Assembly: GCA_963737745.1 (NCBI GenBank)
Contig: CAVTTR010000002.1
Location: 1 to 64,000 of the forward strand
Length of the DNA stretch: 64,000 bases
DNA from: Bog-473 sp963737745
GTDB taxonomy: Bacteria; Actinomycetota; Acidimicrobiia; Acidimicrobiales; RAAP-2
Direction: 5' to 3'
The position numbers and the translations under genes are program-made. This document shows, piece after piece, positions 55,501-64,000 of the stretch; position 1 is the first letter of the stretch; each line of letters starts with the position of its first letter. Below the pieces are notes generated by a model that saw nothing but the letters and a program-made list of their open reading frames with translations, was not told the DNA's origin and did no database searches.

Positions 55501-57832
55501 GTGGCCGGGCCGCTCGAGGGGATCCGTGTCGTGGACTGTACGCGCGGAATCGCCGGAACACGGATGACGTGGTTGATGGCCGATTATGGGGCGGATGTCA
55601 TCTGGATTGAGCCCCCGGGTGGCGATCCTTGGCGCGATGAACTCGCCGTCCCGTATTCGGTATACAACCGCAATAAACGCAGTGTTGAACTCGATCTTCG
55701 TGATCCGTCTGGACGCAACGCACTTCTCAAACTGCTGGAGACGGCTGAAGTGTTCGTCGAATCGTGGCGACCCGGCATTGCCGAACGGCTCGGCCTCGAC
55801 TACGAAACCGTCCACGAACGGCTGCCCCGTCTCGTCTACTGCTCGATTTCTGGTTTCGGTCCTGGTTCACCGCACGGCGATCTGCCCGGCTACACCGCCC
55901 TGGTTCATGCCGGCGTGGGGATGGCGGAAGCGCAGTCCGGTCATCGGGAGGGTCCGGTATTTCTTGGACTTCCCCAGGCCTGTAATGGCGCAGCGTACAT
56001 GGCGCTCATCGGCGTTCTTGCCGCTCTTTATCGCCGCGAGGATGACGGGTGGGGACGCCGCGTCGAGACTTCGCTGATGGACGGAGTTATGGCTTACATG
56101 GCTCAGGCATGGGGTTATGGGGAGCTCTCAGCGCCGGCGGCGGCTACTGCGCCGTTTGGTGCGTCGCGGTTCGTTACGAGGACGTTTCTCTGCGCCGACG
56201 AGGAATGGCTGGGTCTGAGCACTTTCGGACGCGGCGCGTTCGACCGTCTCATGACGTTGCTGGGGATCGACGATCGTGTCCCCCCGATGGACGATAAGAA
56301 CGTGATGGTTCCACTTTCGCCCGAAGAGGCGGAAATTGTCTTCAACGAGATTCCCGAGATCTTCTTGACTCAACCGCGAGAGGTATGGATTGAGCGCTTG
56401 CTTAAGGCCGACATCGCAGCCATACCGGCATTGCGAATTTGGAGAAGTATTCGACGAGCCTCAGACTGTGCACAACGTGATGGTCACGGAGCTTGTTGAT
56501 CCAGTGTTCGGTCGAATCGAACAGGTAGCGCCCCCGATAAGGTTTGCGTCGACGCCGGGGCTGGTAAGGCATCCGGCACCCACCCCAGGTCAGCACACCG
56601 CCGAGGTATTGGGGGCCCTGCTGCCCGGCGATACGGGGCGGACGGTGCGCCCGCCTGGCGATCCGGACGACCGGCCGTTGCTCGATGGCGTCAAGGTTCT
56701 TGATCTCGGCCATTGGTATGCCGGTCCCTTTTCGTCGCGCCTTCTCGCAGACCTTGGGGCGGACGTGATCAAGCTGGAACCCCCGCTTGGAGACGGGATG
56801 CGCGGTTTCGATCGGGCGTTCGCTGCTGCACAGGCCGGAAAGAGGGCCATTGCGGTGGACCTTAAAGATCCGCAGCTCGCGAGACTGCGCCACAGGCTCC
56901 TTGAATGGGCCGACATCGTGCACCACAACCTCAGAGAGGGTGTCACCGAACGCCTTGGCCTTGGCTACGAGCAGGTCAGAGAAGTCAATCCCGACGTTAT
57001 CTTCCTGGGCGCTCCGGGATGGGGCTCGAGCGGTCCGGAGAAACTCCGTCAGAGCTTCGCTCCGCTTATGTCGGGATACGTCGGTGCGGCATACGAGCTA
57101 GGAGGACTGCACAATCCTCCGACGTATCCAGCAGCAAACGAGGATTCTGGGGCTGGCATGCTCGGCGGGGTGGCACTGATTATGGCGCTTCTGAATCGCA
57201 GACGTACGAACGTTGGACAGTATGTCGAGCTCCCACAACTCAACTCGACGATCTCCGACGTGGCTCACATCGTACGTCGGCCCGAGGGATCGGTGTTAGG
57301 CGGATTGGGCCTCGATCCGCTGCAGCTTGGCCCAGGACCTCTCGAGCGCCTGTACCAGACTTCAGACGGCTGGATTTGCCTCGTCGCGCTCACGGACGAC
57401 GAGGTCCGAGGACTTAGCAAGGTGATGAACGTAGATCTATTGGCCGATGACCGCTTCCGGACGCGGAAACTTCGTGCTGGAGCTTACGACTTGGAGCGAT
57501 TGCTCATCGAGTTCTTCGCCGGTCAGAAGACAGCGAAGGTGTTGGAGGAGCTTCGCGCCAATGGCGCGCCTGCGGTAGGGCTGCTTGCGAACGCCAATCG
57601 GGAATTGATGGACGACCCTGAGAACCGCCGGATTGGAAGGGTCGGCGAAATCGACCATCCAAGGTTCGGGCGGGTCCGGGAGGTCGCCGTGCCGTACCGA
57701 GTGTCCGGCACGAACTTCCCGGCGCATCGTCGTGCGCCCGAGTTGGGAGAGCATACAGACGAGCTCCTTCTGTGGGCCGGTTACTCCCAGGAAGAGATCG
57801 ACGAGCTTCGGAGCCACAACGCGATTCGCTGA
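55501..57832 (+). CDS. Double-domain CaiB/BaiF CoA-transferase, one frameshift
   Basis: Family III CoA-transferase. The first half has GPLEGIRVVDCTRGIAGTRM and LMADYGADVIWIEPPGGDPW; the second half begins PLLDGVKVLDLGHWYAGPFS and LADLGADVIKLEPPLGDG. The frame changes near 56430 between IAAIPAL and EFGEVFDEPQTVHN, so I read this as one polypeptide of about 775 residues with two complete CaiB domains. It would transfer CoA between acids in the catabolic block. Confidence 0.82.
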
Positions 57833-57926
57833 ATCATGTCCTCGGTCTGCTTAATCGTGGCGTTACTTGAGATGCAGGTCATGGCGACTAGACCAATGCT
57901 GAACAGGGTTGAGATACGATCGGCTC

Positions 57927-58544
57927 ATGACGGTTCGGATCGGACTCGTTGGTGACACGCACATTCCGTCCGCCGGCGCCGATCTCCCCCCGGTGGCTTA
58001 CGACATACTGGCGGAGAGCGACCGCATCCTTCACTGCGGTGATCTTCACACCATCGACGTGTTGAATCGCCTTGACCAAGTCGCACCCACCCTTGTGAGT
58101 CGCGGAAACGGTGATCAGGCGCGACTTCGACCGCCGGGCGTCCCGGACGACCCTCGAATCTCGGAGAACATCATCATCCATGTCGAGGGCGTGACAATCG
58201 GGCTCACTCACGACCTGGAGCATGCCGAGATCCGCACCGAAGAGGAAGTGGCCGCATTGCTCGAGAAGCACTTCGGGCAAAGGGTTGACATTGCCGTTTC
58301 GGGGCATTCTCACGTCCCACTTGTTTGGGGCCTCTCCGACGGCACTGCTCTCGTCAATCCGGGGAGTCCTACCCTGCCCTACGGGTACCGGGGGCTCGTG
58401 GGTACCCTAGGCATAATTGATGTCGATAACGAACGGTTTGAGATCACGATTCTCGACCTGGCAACAAATGAATCTCAGTTACACATGGTCGGACCGGCGT
58501 CACACCCCTTGACTCGTGGCCCGCGACCACTCGGGGGATATTGA
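57927..58544 (+). CDS. YfcE/MJ0936-like metallophosphoesterase
   Basis: 205 residues with the five phosphoesterase motifs: GLVGDTHIP, ILHCGDLHT, RGNGDQ, ISGHSHVP-like SGHSHVPLV and VNPGSPTLP. These are di-metal phosphodiesterases of unknown natural substrate. ATG 57927 is chosen since the fold begins at MTVRIGLVGDTH. It lies within the catabolic block but has no evident pathway role. Confidence 0.9.
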   Translation: MTVRIGLVGDTHIPSAGADLPPVAYDILAESDRILHCGDLHTIDVLNRLDQVAPTLVSRGNGDQARLRPPGVPDDPRISENIIIHVEGVTIGLTHDLEHAEIRTEEEVAALLEKHFGQRVDIAVSGHSHVPLVWGLSDGTALVNPGSPTLPYGYRGLVGTLGIIDVDNERFEITILDLATNESQLHMVGPASHPLTRGPRPLGGY

Positions 58545-58588
58545 GCGGTCGAGTAGCTGTCTGTCGACGGGCGGGGAGGAGCCTTTAG

Positions 58589-59095
58589 GTGGCAATCGAA
58601 GATGAATACATCGCAACTCTTGTCACGCCTGAGATCGTCGCTTCGAAGGGAGTCTGGGGCCCCGAAAGTGTGTCGTATCCCGTCTCGTTGTCGGACATTC
58701 GCAAATGGGCTATCGCCATCTATTGGCCCGATGTGCCGCCAAGGCTGTTCTGGGATGAGGAGTATGCGGCAACGACTCGATGGGGGGGAATAGTGGCTCC
58801 AGAAGAGTTCAACCCATTCGCGTGGCCGATTCGAACAACGCCGCCGTCATTCGCCGGAGCATTGCCCGGGAAGACACGTCAAAAGGGGGAGAACGTATTG
58901 AATGGGGGACAGATAGACACCTTCTCAACGCGCATCCGGCCCGGTGACGTGATTACAGAACGGACCCGCCTGGTCGACTGGGATGAAAAAAAGGGACGGC
59001 TCGGGCTTATGCTGTTTCTGCGCCATGAAACAGAGTGGCACAATCAAGCAGAAGAGCTCGTGAAACGACGGATAGCCACAGCTATCTGGTACTGA
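58589..59095 (+). CDS. MaoC-like dehydratase, FAS1-type N-terminal half
   Basis: 168 residues, hot-dog fold (VSYPVSLSDIRKWAIAIYWP; GGIVAPEEFNPFAWPI; GGQIDTFSTRIRPGDVITER). It lacks the D-x4-H catalytic pair and is of the kind that forms a dimer with a catalytic MaoC protein, as ChsH2 does with ChsH1. The next gene, one base away, is such a protein. Confidence 0.83.
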   Translation: MAIEDEYIATLVTPEIVASKGVWGPESVSYPVSLSDIRKWAIAIYWPDVPPRLFWDEEYAATTRWGGIVAPEEFNPFAWPIRTTPPSFAGALPGKTRQKGENVLNGGQIDTFSTRIRPGDVITERTRLVDWDEKKGRLGLMLFLRHETEWHNQAEELVKRRIATAIWY

Positions 59096-59096
59096 G

Positions 59097-59552
59097 GTGG
59101 CAACGATGACAACGAATCTGTTCTTCGAGGACGTCGAAGTGGGAGCCGAGGGTCCGCCATTTGCGCGCAAGACGGATGTTCTGAACTGGAATCTCTTTGC
59201 GGCGGTCAACGACGAGTTCATCTACGTCCACATGGACGACGATGCTGGTAAGGCGGCGGGACAAATGGGCGCATTCGGCATGGGAAACCTGAGGTGGTCC
59301 TATGTCTTCAATGCGATCAGAAGTTGGTTCGGAGACGAAGCAGAAATCAGAGAGGTAGGCCTTCAATTCAGAGCTATCAATAACAAGAACGATGTGTTGA
59401 GTACCTATTTGAGAGTTGTCGAGAAGCTGCGTCAGAGTAGCGGGAACCTCCTTCGACTCGAAGTGAACGTGATCAACCAGGAGGGGGAGCGAACCGCTCC
59501 CGGTCATGCGTTGGTGGCGTTGCCGACGAGGGGCGACGAGGCGACCGAATAG
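59097..59552 (+). CDS. MaoC-type enoyl-CoA hydratase
   Basis: 151 residues, hot-dog fold. NWNLFAAVNDEFIYVHMDDD carries Asp and His at about the catalytic positions, followed by GAFGMGNLRWSYV. It probably forms a heteromer with the preceding protein and hydrates an unsaturated acyl-CoA. GTG 59097 or ATG 59106 could be the start. Confidence 0.83.
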   Translation: MATMTTNLFFEDVEVGAEGPPFARKTDVLNWNLFAAVNDEFIYVHMDDDAGKAAGQMGAFGMGNLRWSYVFNAIRSWFGDEAEIREVGLQFRAINNKNDVLSTYLRVVEKLRQSSGNLLRLEVNVINQEGERTAPGHALVALPTRGDEATE

Positions 59553-59674
59553 GCCGAGCGTGGCATGCCAAAGCTTCAATCGGTGTGGCAAGAATCACAG
59601 TCTGCCCGGATCTTCGAACTCCGGTAATGAAGTCGAGGGCGGGAACTGGGACCGCTGCGACTGGTCCAAGCTCG

Positions 59675-60394
59675 CTACTCAATTGTGAGTGGCACCCACT
59701 CGAAGGTCGTTCCGGTCTCGGTAGCGAAGTTGACCACGACCACGCCGGGTTGACCCTTAAGGGAGCTGGCGGTGGCACCCGGGTACACAGCCGGAACTGG
59801 GTACTCCTGCAGAACCCGGTGCCCATGGAGGTGCCCGAGCGCGATGTAATCCCATTCCACCGCGGCGAGCTCGGAAGGAGTGATGGGGGACCCGTGGTGG
59901 GTCGGGTTGTCATTCGGCAGGACCAGACCGTGGCCGGCGACGATTCCCCACTTCGCGTTCGGCTTTGGGGGGATTCCCGCCAGAGGCCTGAACGCGGGTT
60001 CATGCTCAATCAGGGCTCGGCCCCAGACAACCAAATCTGTGCCGGGCACAGTGACCATTGAGCCAGCGGGATCATCAAGCAGTTCGACACGCGCGCATCG
60101 TTGCATGCTGTCAAAGCGGTAGTGCACCGATGTGTCGTGTAGGGCGTCGTGATTGCCGACGAGCAGGATGACAGGTCGCTCCGCCCTATCGAGCTGTTTT
60201 GCTGTCCATGCGAGTAGTTCCTCGGGCACCCGGGCGTGGTCGAACAGGTCGCCCACTATGAGGACGGCGTCAACTGCTGCATCGATGGCAAAGTCGATCG
60301 CCCGGGCGAACCTGCGCTCCTCGTAGCCGTTCTCACCCGCGGTCCCAGTTCCCAGGTGGACATCCGCGGTATGCACGATTGTGGCGGGACGCAT
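59675..60394 (-). CDS. SbcD/Mre11-like metallophosphoesterase
   Basis: About 239 residues. Motifs: TIVHTADVHLG, LIVGDLFDH, LLVGNHDALHD, GIVAGHGLV and IALGHLHGHR, which is the order in DNA-repair exonuclease SbcD/Mre11 catalytic domains. The C-terminal capping part of SbcD is absent and no sbcC lies beside it. Start ATG 60394 at the beginning of the fold. Convergent with the MaoC gene. Confidence 0.85.
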   Translation of the reverse strand: MRPATIVHTADVHLGTGTAGENGYEERRFARAIDFAIDAAVDAVLIVGDLFDHARVPEELLAWTAKQLDRAERPVILLVGNHDALHDTSVHYRFDSMQRCARVELLDDPAGSMVTVPGTDLVVWGRALIEHEPAFRPLAGIPPKPNAKWGIVAGHGLVLPNDNPTHHGSPITPSELAAVEWDYIALGHLHGHRVLQEYPVPAVYPGATASSLKGQPGVVVVNFATETGTTFEWVPLTIE

Positions 60395-60631
60395 CACAAC
60401 ACCATACTCAAGGCCCGGACGGAAACGGCGCGAGTTCGACGAGGTTGCGGCGGTTGAAGAGACCACGGTGCCGCGATGATCATTTCCTGGCTTTCAACGA
60501 CAAGGAACTCCTCAAGAACAGGGCTGATCCTTGAATCTCGAGCCAGCCAGGGCGATGGGATGAGCGCAAATGACATATGCGTCGGCGGCGCGTGATTGCG
60601 CTTCATCCCCTCGGTTCGCGCTAATCCCGGG

Positions 60632-61603
60632 TCACTGTTGCGCCGGATACGTGATGCCGAAGTGCCCGTCGCGCCAGTCCACAGCAGCTCTCAGTCCGCT
60701 CTCTTGGGAGATCCTCCAGAACTCGAGGCTCTCAGCGTTGGCCCCCCGCCCACCCGAGGCGGCGTGGACGTCCTGGCTCCAGGCCATCCCGGTCTTAAAG
60801 CCCATGAGCTCCATCTGACGGTTTATGGTGCGCTTTTGCATCATGAGGAGCACCGGGTCAGTCAGGGCGATGCGGTGGGCCAACTTCTCGGTCTCTTCTT
60901 CGAGCTTGTCGGCCGGGAAGACGGCGGAGGCCCAGCCCCAGTCATAGGCCTGCTTGCCGTCCATTGGGTCTCCGGTGAACAAGTAGTACTTGGCTCGGGT
61001 GGCGCCCATCAGCCAGATCTCGTACTGGAAGCCCTCGATGGTGAGGTTCCGAGCGACCGGGAAGCCAATCTGCGCGTCCTCGGCCACGATGCGCATGTCG
61101 GAGAACCCAGCCAGGTGCGTCGCCCCGGCCAAGCAGTAGCCGTGGATCTGGGCGATGACCGGTTTTTGGAGGTCGAAGATTCGGAAGTAGAGCTCGCGGG
61201 AGAAGAACTCGTACTTGTAGAAGGAGGGCCCATCTTTGTCATGGCTGATGTAGATACCGCCGGGCGGGTCGCCAACATCGGCGTAGCCAATGTTGGCTCG
61301 AGGGTCGTCGGGATTGGGGTTGTCGTCGCGCGCCTTTCCCGGCGTGAGGTCGTAACCAGAGGAGAAGGCTGGCCCTGCCCCCTTGATGATGATGACCCGG
61401 ATGTCGTCGTCCATCTGCATCTCTTGGAGGCCCATCGACAGCTCGATGATCCGCCGGTAGCTGAGTGGGTTCCGCTTTTCGGGGGTGTTCAAGATCAGCC
61501 GGCCGATAGGACCATCCTTCTCGTAGATGATCTCCTCGAAGTCATCGGTGGGGATCCGTTCCTCGTAGCGGTAAGAGGGTATTCCCTGTTTCTTCTTTGG
61601 CAT
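60632..61603 (-). CDS. Enoyl-CoA hydratase/isomerase family protein
   Basis: 323 residues, crotonase fold. The oxyanion-hole regions are IIIKGAGPAFSSGYDL and IHGYCLAGATHLAGFSDMRI; an acidic residue follows in DMRIVAEDAQIGFP. A strong AAAAGGAG (61607-61616) precedes ATG 61603. It follows the acyl-CoA dehydrogenase on the same strand with 44 bases between, so they form an operon. Confidence 0.88.
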   Translation of the reverse strand: MPKKKQGIPSYRYEERIPTDDFEEIIYEKDGPIGRLILNTPEKRNPLSYRRIIELSMGLQEMQMDDDIRVIIIKGAGPAFSSGYDLTPGKARDDNPNPDDPRANIGYADVGDPPGGIYISHDKDGPSFYKYEFFSRELYFRIFDLQKPVIAQIHGYCLAGATHLAGFSDMRIVAEDAQIGFPVARNLTIEGFQYEIWLMGATRAKYYLFTGDPMDGKQAYDWGWASAVFPADKLEEETEKLAHRIALTDPVLLMMQKRTINRQMELMGFKTGMAWSQDVHAASGGRGANAESLEFWRISQESGLRAAVDWRDGHFGITYPAQQ

Positions 61604-61647
61604 TGTGTCTCCTTTTGAGGGGTGAGTCGAACGGACGATGACGCTGG

Positions 61648-63807
61648 TTACGAGAGGAGCGGGTCTCGCGGCAGACCCAGGATGCGCTCGCCGATCTGGT
61701 TTCGCTTGATCTCCGAGGTGCCTCCGCCGATCGACCAAACCCGAACACCCAGAATCGTGGTGGAGGTGTTTGCGTCGTGATCTTCCAGGTAGGCGAGCTC
61801 GGGACCTGCAAGGGAAGCCAGCGCATGCGATGCGTCCAACATCGACTCGGTGAAGGCCAACTTGGTGATTGCTGCCTCCGGCCCCGGGCCGCTACCCGAC
61901 ACCACGCGATAGATGCTGCGCAGGTTGACCACTTCGTTAGCCTGGGCGCCGGCGATGCACCTGCCCACTCGGGCGCTGCCACCCTGAAGACGCTCGGGGT
62001 GGGCGTCGAGCGCGTCGATCAGTTCCATCACTGGGACGCCCACCGAGGTGCCAGCACCAACGCTGATGCTCTCGTTGCCGAGTGTTGCTCGAGCGACGGT
62101 CCATCCACCGCCGACCGCGCCCACGACATTCTCGTCCGGTACGAACACGTCGGTCAGGAACACCTCGTTGAAGCCAGCGCTTCCCGTGAGCTGGCGGAGC
62201 GGTCGGATGTCGACACCGGGATCCTGCATGTCCACGACCATCATTGTGACCCCGGCGTGCTTCGGAGCGTCCGGATCGGTACGGACCGTTGCCAGACCGA
62301 AGTTGGCCTCCTTGGCGCTGCTCGTCCACACCTTCTGGCCGTTGACGCGCCATCCGCCATCGACCTTCGTGCCTCGGGTTTTGATGCCGGCGGCATCCGA
62401 GCCAGCATCGGGCTCACTAAAGAGCTGGCACCACTCGAGTTCACCCTCCAACATCGGCCCTACCCACCGAGAGATCTGCTCTTCCGAGCCCTGTTGGATC
62501 AGTGTGAACGTCACATAGCTGGTGATCGGCGGGTATTCGGGTCTGGAGATACCAGAGGCAGCGAATTCCTGTTCGATGACTAGCTGTTCTATGGCCTTCG
62601 CATCACGGCCCCAGGGCTTCGGCCAGTGGGGCATCGCGTAGCCCTCCTCCAGCATTGCGGCCCTACGACCCTTGTCGTCGAGCGCCTTCGCCCGTTCCGC
62701 GAACGCGCGCACTTCGATGCGGACTGCCTCGGCCTCGGGTGGCAGCTCAACGGACCGGGTGCGCTTCACGCCTCGGCGAGTGAGGTCCGTCACACTCTGT
62801 GAAGCCTCGACTTCGCTGACAACGGCCGCCATAGCCAGGGCCCGCCGGAAGTAGAGATGAGCGTTGTCCTCCCAGGTATAGCCAATGCCTCCGTGGACCT
62901 GAATGTTCATTTCGGAGTTGTTCGCAGCCGCAGGAATGGCCATCGATGCCGCGATTGCCGCTGCAACCGAAAGTTGATCGCCTCCCGCCTCGACGGCTCG
63001 TGCCGCATCCCAGGCAGCACCTACGGCGAGCTCCGTTGCCAGCGCCATGTTGGCACAGTGGTGCTTGATTGCCTGGAACACTCCGATGGGCCGCCCGAAC
63101 TGGTGACGGACCTTTGCGTATGCGGCGGCAATCTCAGTGCATTCGGCCGCCAACCCCGTCGCTTCGGCCGAAAACACGACTCGCGCGAGGTCGATCAAGA
63201 GGCGCCCTGCCCCCTCGATACGCTCGCCTGCTGCTCCGGATAGGTGCATGCGTGATGCTCGCCTGGACGGGTCCATATTGGGGGGGGTCGAAAGCTCAAC
63301 GCCGGCAGAAGACGACTCGATGACGATCACGTCGTCGCCTGCGGGTAGGAGGATGAGATCGCTGATGCCGCCGCTTACGACGGCTGGGGCGGATCCGCTC
63401 CACCGGTCGCCGCCTTCACAGACGAGATCCGCGGTCAGTCCGACGGCTCCAACGATCGAGCCATTGGCCAGTCCGGGAAGATATTTCTGCTTTATATCCT
63501 CGCTTCCCGCTGCTGCGATGGTGGCGCTTACGACCAGCGTGGGCACCATGGGTCCGGGCAATACCGCTCGTCCGACCTGTTCTACGACGACGGCCAATTC
63601 CGGGAACCCGAAGCCAGAACCGCCGTACGCTTCGGGGAGGTGCAAACCCAGCCATCCCATTTCGGCGATGTCCGGCCAAAATGAAGGTAGCGACTCGGTC
63701 TCTTCTTCCAAGAGTTGCCGGTTGGCGCCAAGAGCATCGTGCTTGGCGAGGAAGGCGCTGACAGTTTCGGCTAACGCCTGGTGCTCTTCGGAAATGCCAA
63801 TAGACAT
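61648..63807 (-). CDS. Double-domain acyl-CoA dehydrogenase (FadE34-like)
   Basis: 719 residues, intact. Two acyl-CoA dehydrogenase modules are fused: the first ends with MNIQVHGGIGYTWEDNAHLY, and the second contains WCQLFSEPDAGSDAAGIKTR and VWSIGGGTSEIKRNQIGERI. Mycobacterial FadE34, which acts on steroid side chains, has the same two-module layout. It would introduce a double bond into the CoA ester before the hydratases act. The start MSIGISEEHQAL is preceded by GGAAGG. Confidence 0.9.
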   Translation of the reverse strand: MSIGISEEHQALAETVSAFLAKHDALGANRQLLEEETESLPSFWPDIAEMGWLGLHLPEAYGGSGFGFPELAVVVEQVGRAVLPGPMVPTLVVSATIAAAGSEDIKQKYLPGLANGSIVGAVGLTADLVCEGGDRWSGSAPAVVSGGISDLILLPAGDDVIVIESSSAGVELSTPPNMDPSRRASRMHLSGAAGERIEGAGRLLIDLARVVFSAEATGLAAECTEIAAAYAKVRHQFGRPIGVFQAIKHHCANMALATELAVGAAWDAARAVEAGGDQLSVAAAIAASMAIPAAANNSEMNIQVHGGIGYTWEDNAHLYFRRALAMAAVVSEVEASQSVTDLTRRGVKRTRSVELPPEAEAVRIEVRAFAERAKALDDKGRRAAMLEEGYAMPHWPKPWGRDAKAIEQLVIEQEFAASGISRPEYPPITSYVTFTLIQQGSEEQISRWVGPMLEGELEWCQLFSEPDAGSDAAGIKTRGTKVDGGWRVNGQKVWTSSAKEANFGLATVRTDPDAPKHAGVTMMVVDMQDPGVDIRPLRQLTGSAGFNEVFLTDVFVPDENVVGAVGGGWTVARATLGNESISVGAGTSVGVPVMELIDALDAHPERLQGGSARVGRCIAGAQANEVVNLRSIYRVVSGSGPGPEAAITKLAFTESMLDASHALASLAGPELAYLEDHDANTSTTILGVRVWSIGGGTSEIKRNQIGERILGLPRDPLLS

Positions 63808-64000
63808 TGAACCTTCCTTTGTTGCCGTAGACTTAACATAGTGTGCACCAATGCTTCGCTACACGCCAATTTTTGGGCTTTCGCTGAGGTGCTTGGTCGG
63901 AGTCTTCATGAATCATCCAGAGGGGTGTGTGGCGGCGTACGGGTGACGGGCTGACGAACGCCGCCGTTGGGGTCAGCTGCAAATTGGGATTCAGGCGCGC
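63808..64000. other. Upstream region of the acyl-CoA dehydrogenase
   Basis: No gene starts or ends here within the window. The promoter of the minus-strand dehydrogenase-hydratase operon should lie here; I cannot define it. Confidence 0.35.

Overview
The window is high-GC DNA from an actinobacterium. The gene content (mec-cysO-cysM, a MhuD-type heme oxygenase, orn, WS/DGAT, form-I-like coxMSL order, and SpoIID proteins with GYWLVASDGGIF repeats) fits an Acidimicrobiia-like lineage better than a mycobacterium. That placement is inference from gene content, not a phylogeny. About two thirds of the genes read cleanly. Many others are broken by one-base frame changes, often in short homopolymers, and these include rph, rdgB and the ABC exporter genes. 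They look more like sequence or assembly errors than real decay, so frame-broken genes are annotated here as single genes.

Layout. 1-1280: degenerate IS481-type element. 1604-4378: tmRNA and SmpB on the minus strand, then mec-cysO-cysM, the sulfur-carrier route to cysteine. 4411-9166: a Doc-type toxin-antitoxin pair, DUF429, DUF1697, VOC and metallo-beta-lactamase-fold proteins, then rph-rdgB. 9183-13674: a family 4 glycosyltransferase, a MhuD-like monooxygenase behind a palindrome, a TfoX-N protein, a gene-poor interval, and a LON-domain protein. 13717-16551: glycerate kinase, a DUF4214-methyltransferase protein, tRNA-Leu and clpP.

16554-28803 is a surface glycan locus. It has an ABC exporter (Wzm-like permease, Wzt-like ATPase with a C-terminal domain), two methyltransferase-like proteins each directly followed by a glycosyltransferase, five glycosyltransferases in all (six counting 9183-10389), and a divergent phosphate-symporter/PhoU-like pair inserted between them. 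28913-31017 encodes a secreted SpoIID-domain protein with near-identical 126-bp repeats. 30975-36883 holds a HAD phosphatase, 1-Cys peroxiredoxin, acyl-CoA synthetase, oligoribonuclease, dUTPase and WS/DGAT acyltransferase, followed by tRNA-Gly.

37373-44714 is a molybdenum-hydroxylase locus: coxG, a DHA2 exporter, coxL/S/M, and an orphan periplasmic-binding protein upstream of coxM on the same strand. 45102-63807 is a catabolic block: two TetR regulators, P450 + ferredoxin + aldehyde dehydrogenase + acyl-CoA synthetase, amidohydrolase, a DUF35-thiolase pair, a double CaiB/BaiF CoA-transferase, two MaoC-type proteins, enoyl-CoA hydratase and a double-domain acyl-CoA dehydrogenase. Together these look like hydroxylation, oxidation to an acid, CoA activation and shortening of a hydrophobic, possibly cyclic or isoprenoid substrate. 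The parts list resembles the actinobacterial steroid side-chain (igr-type) system, but the substrate cannot be read from the sequence.
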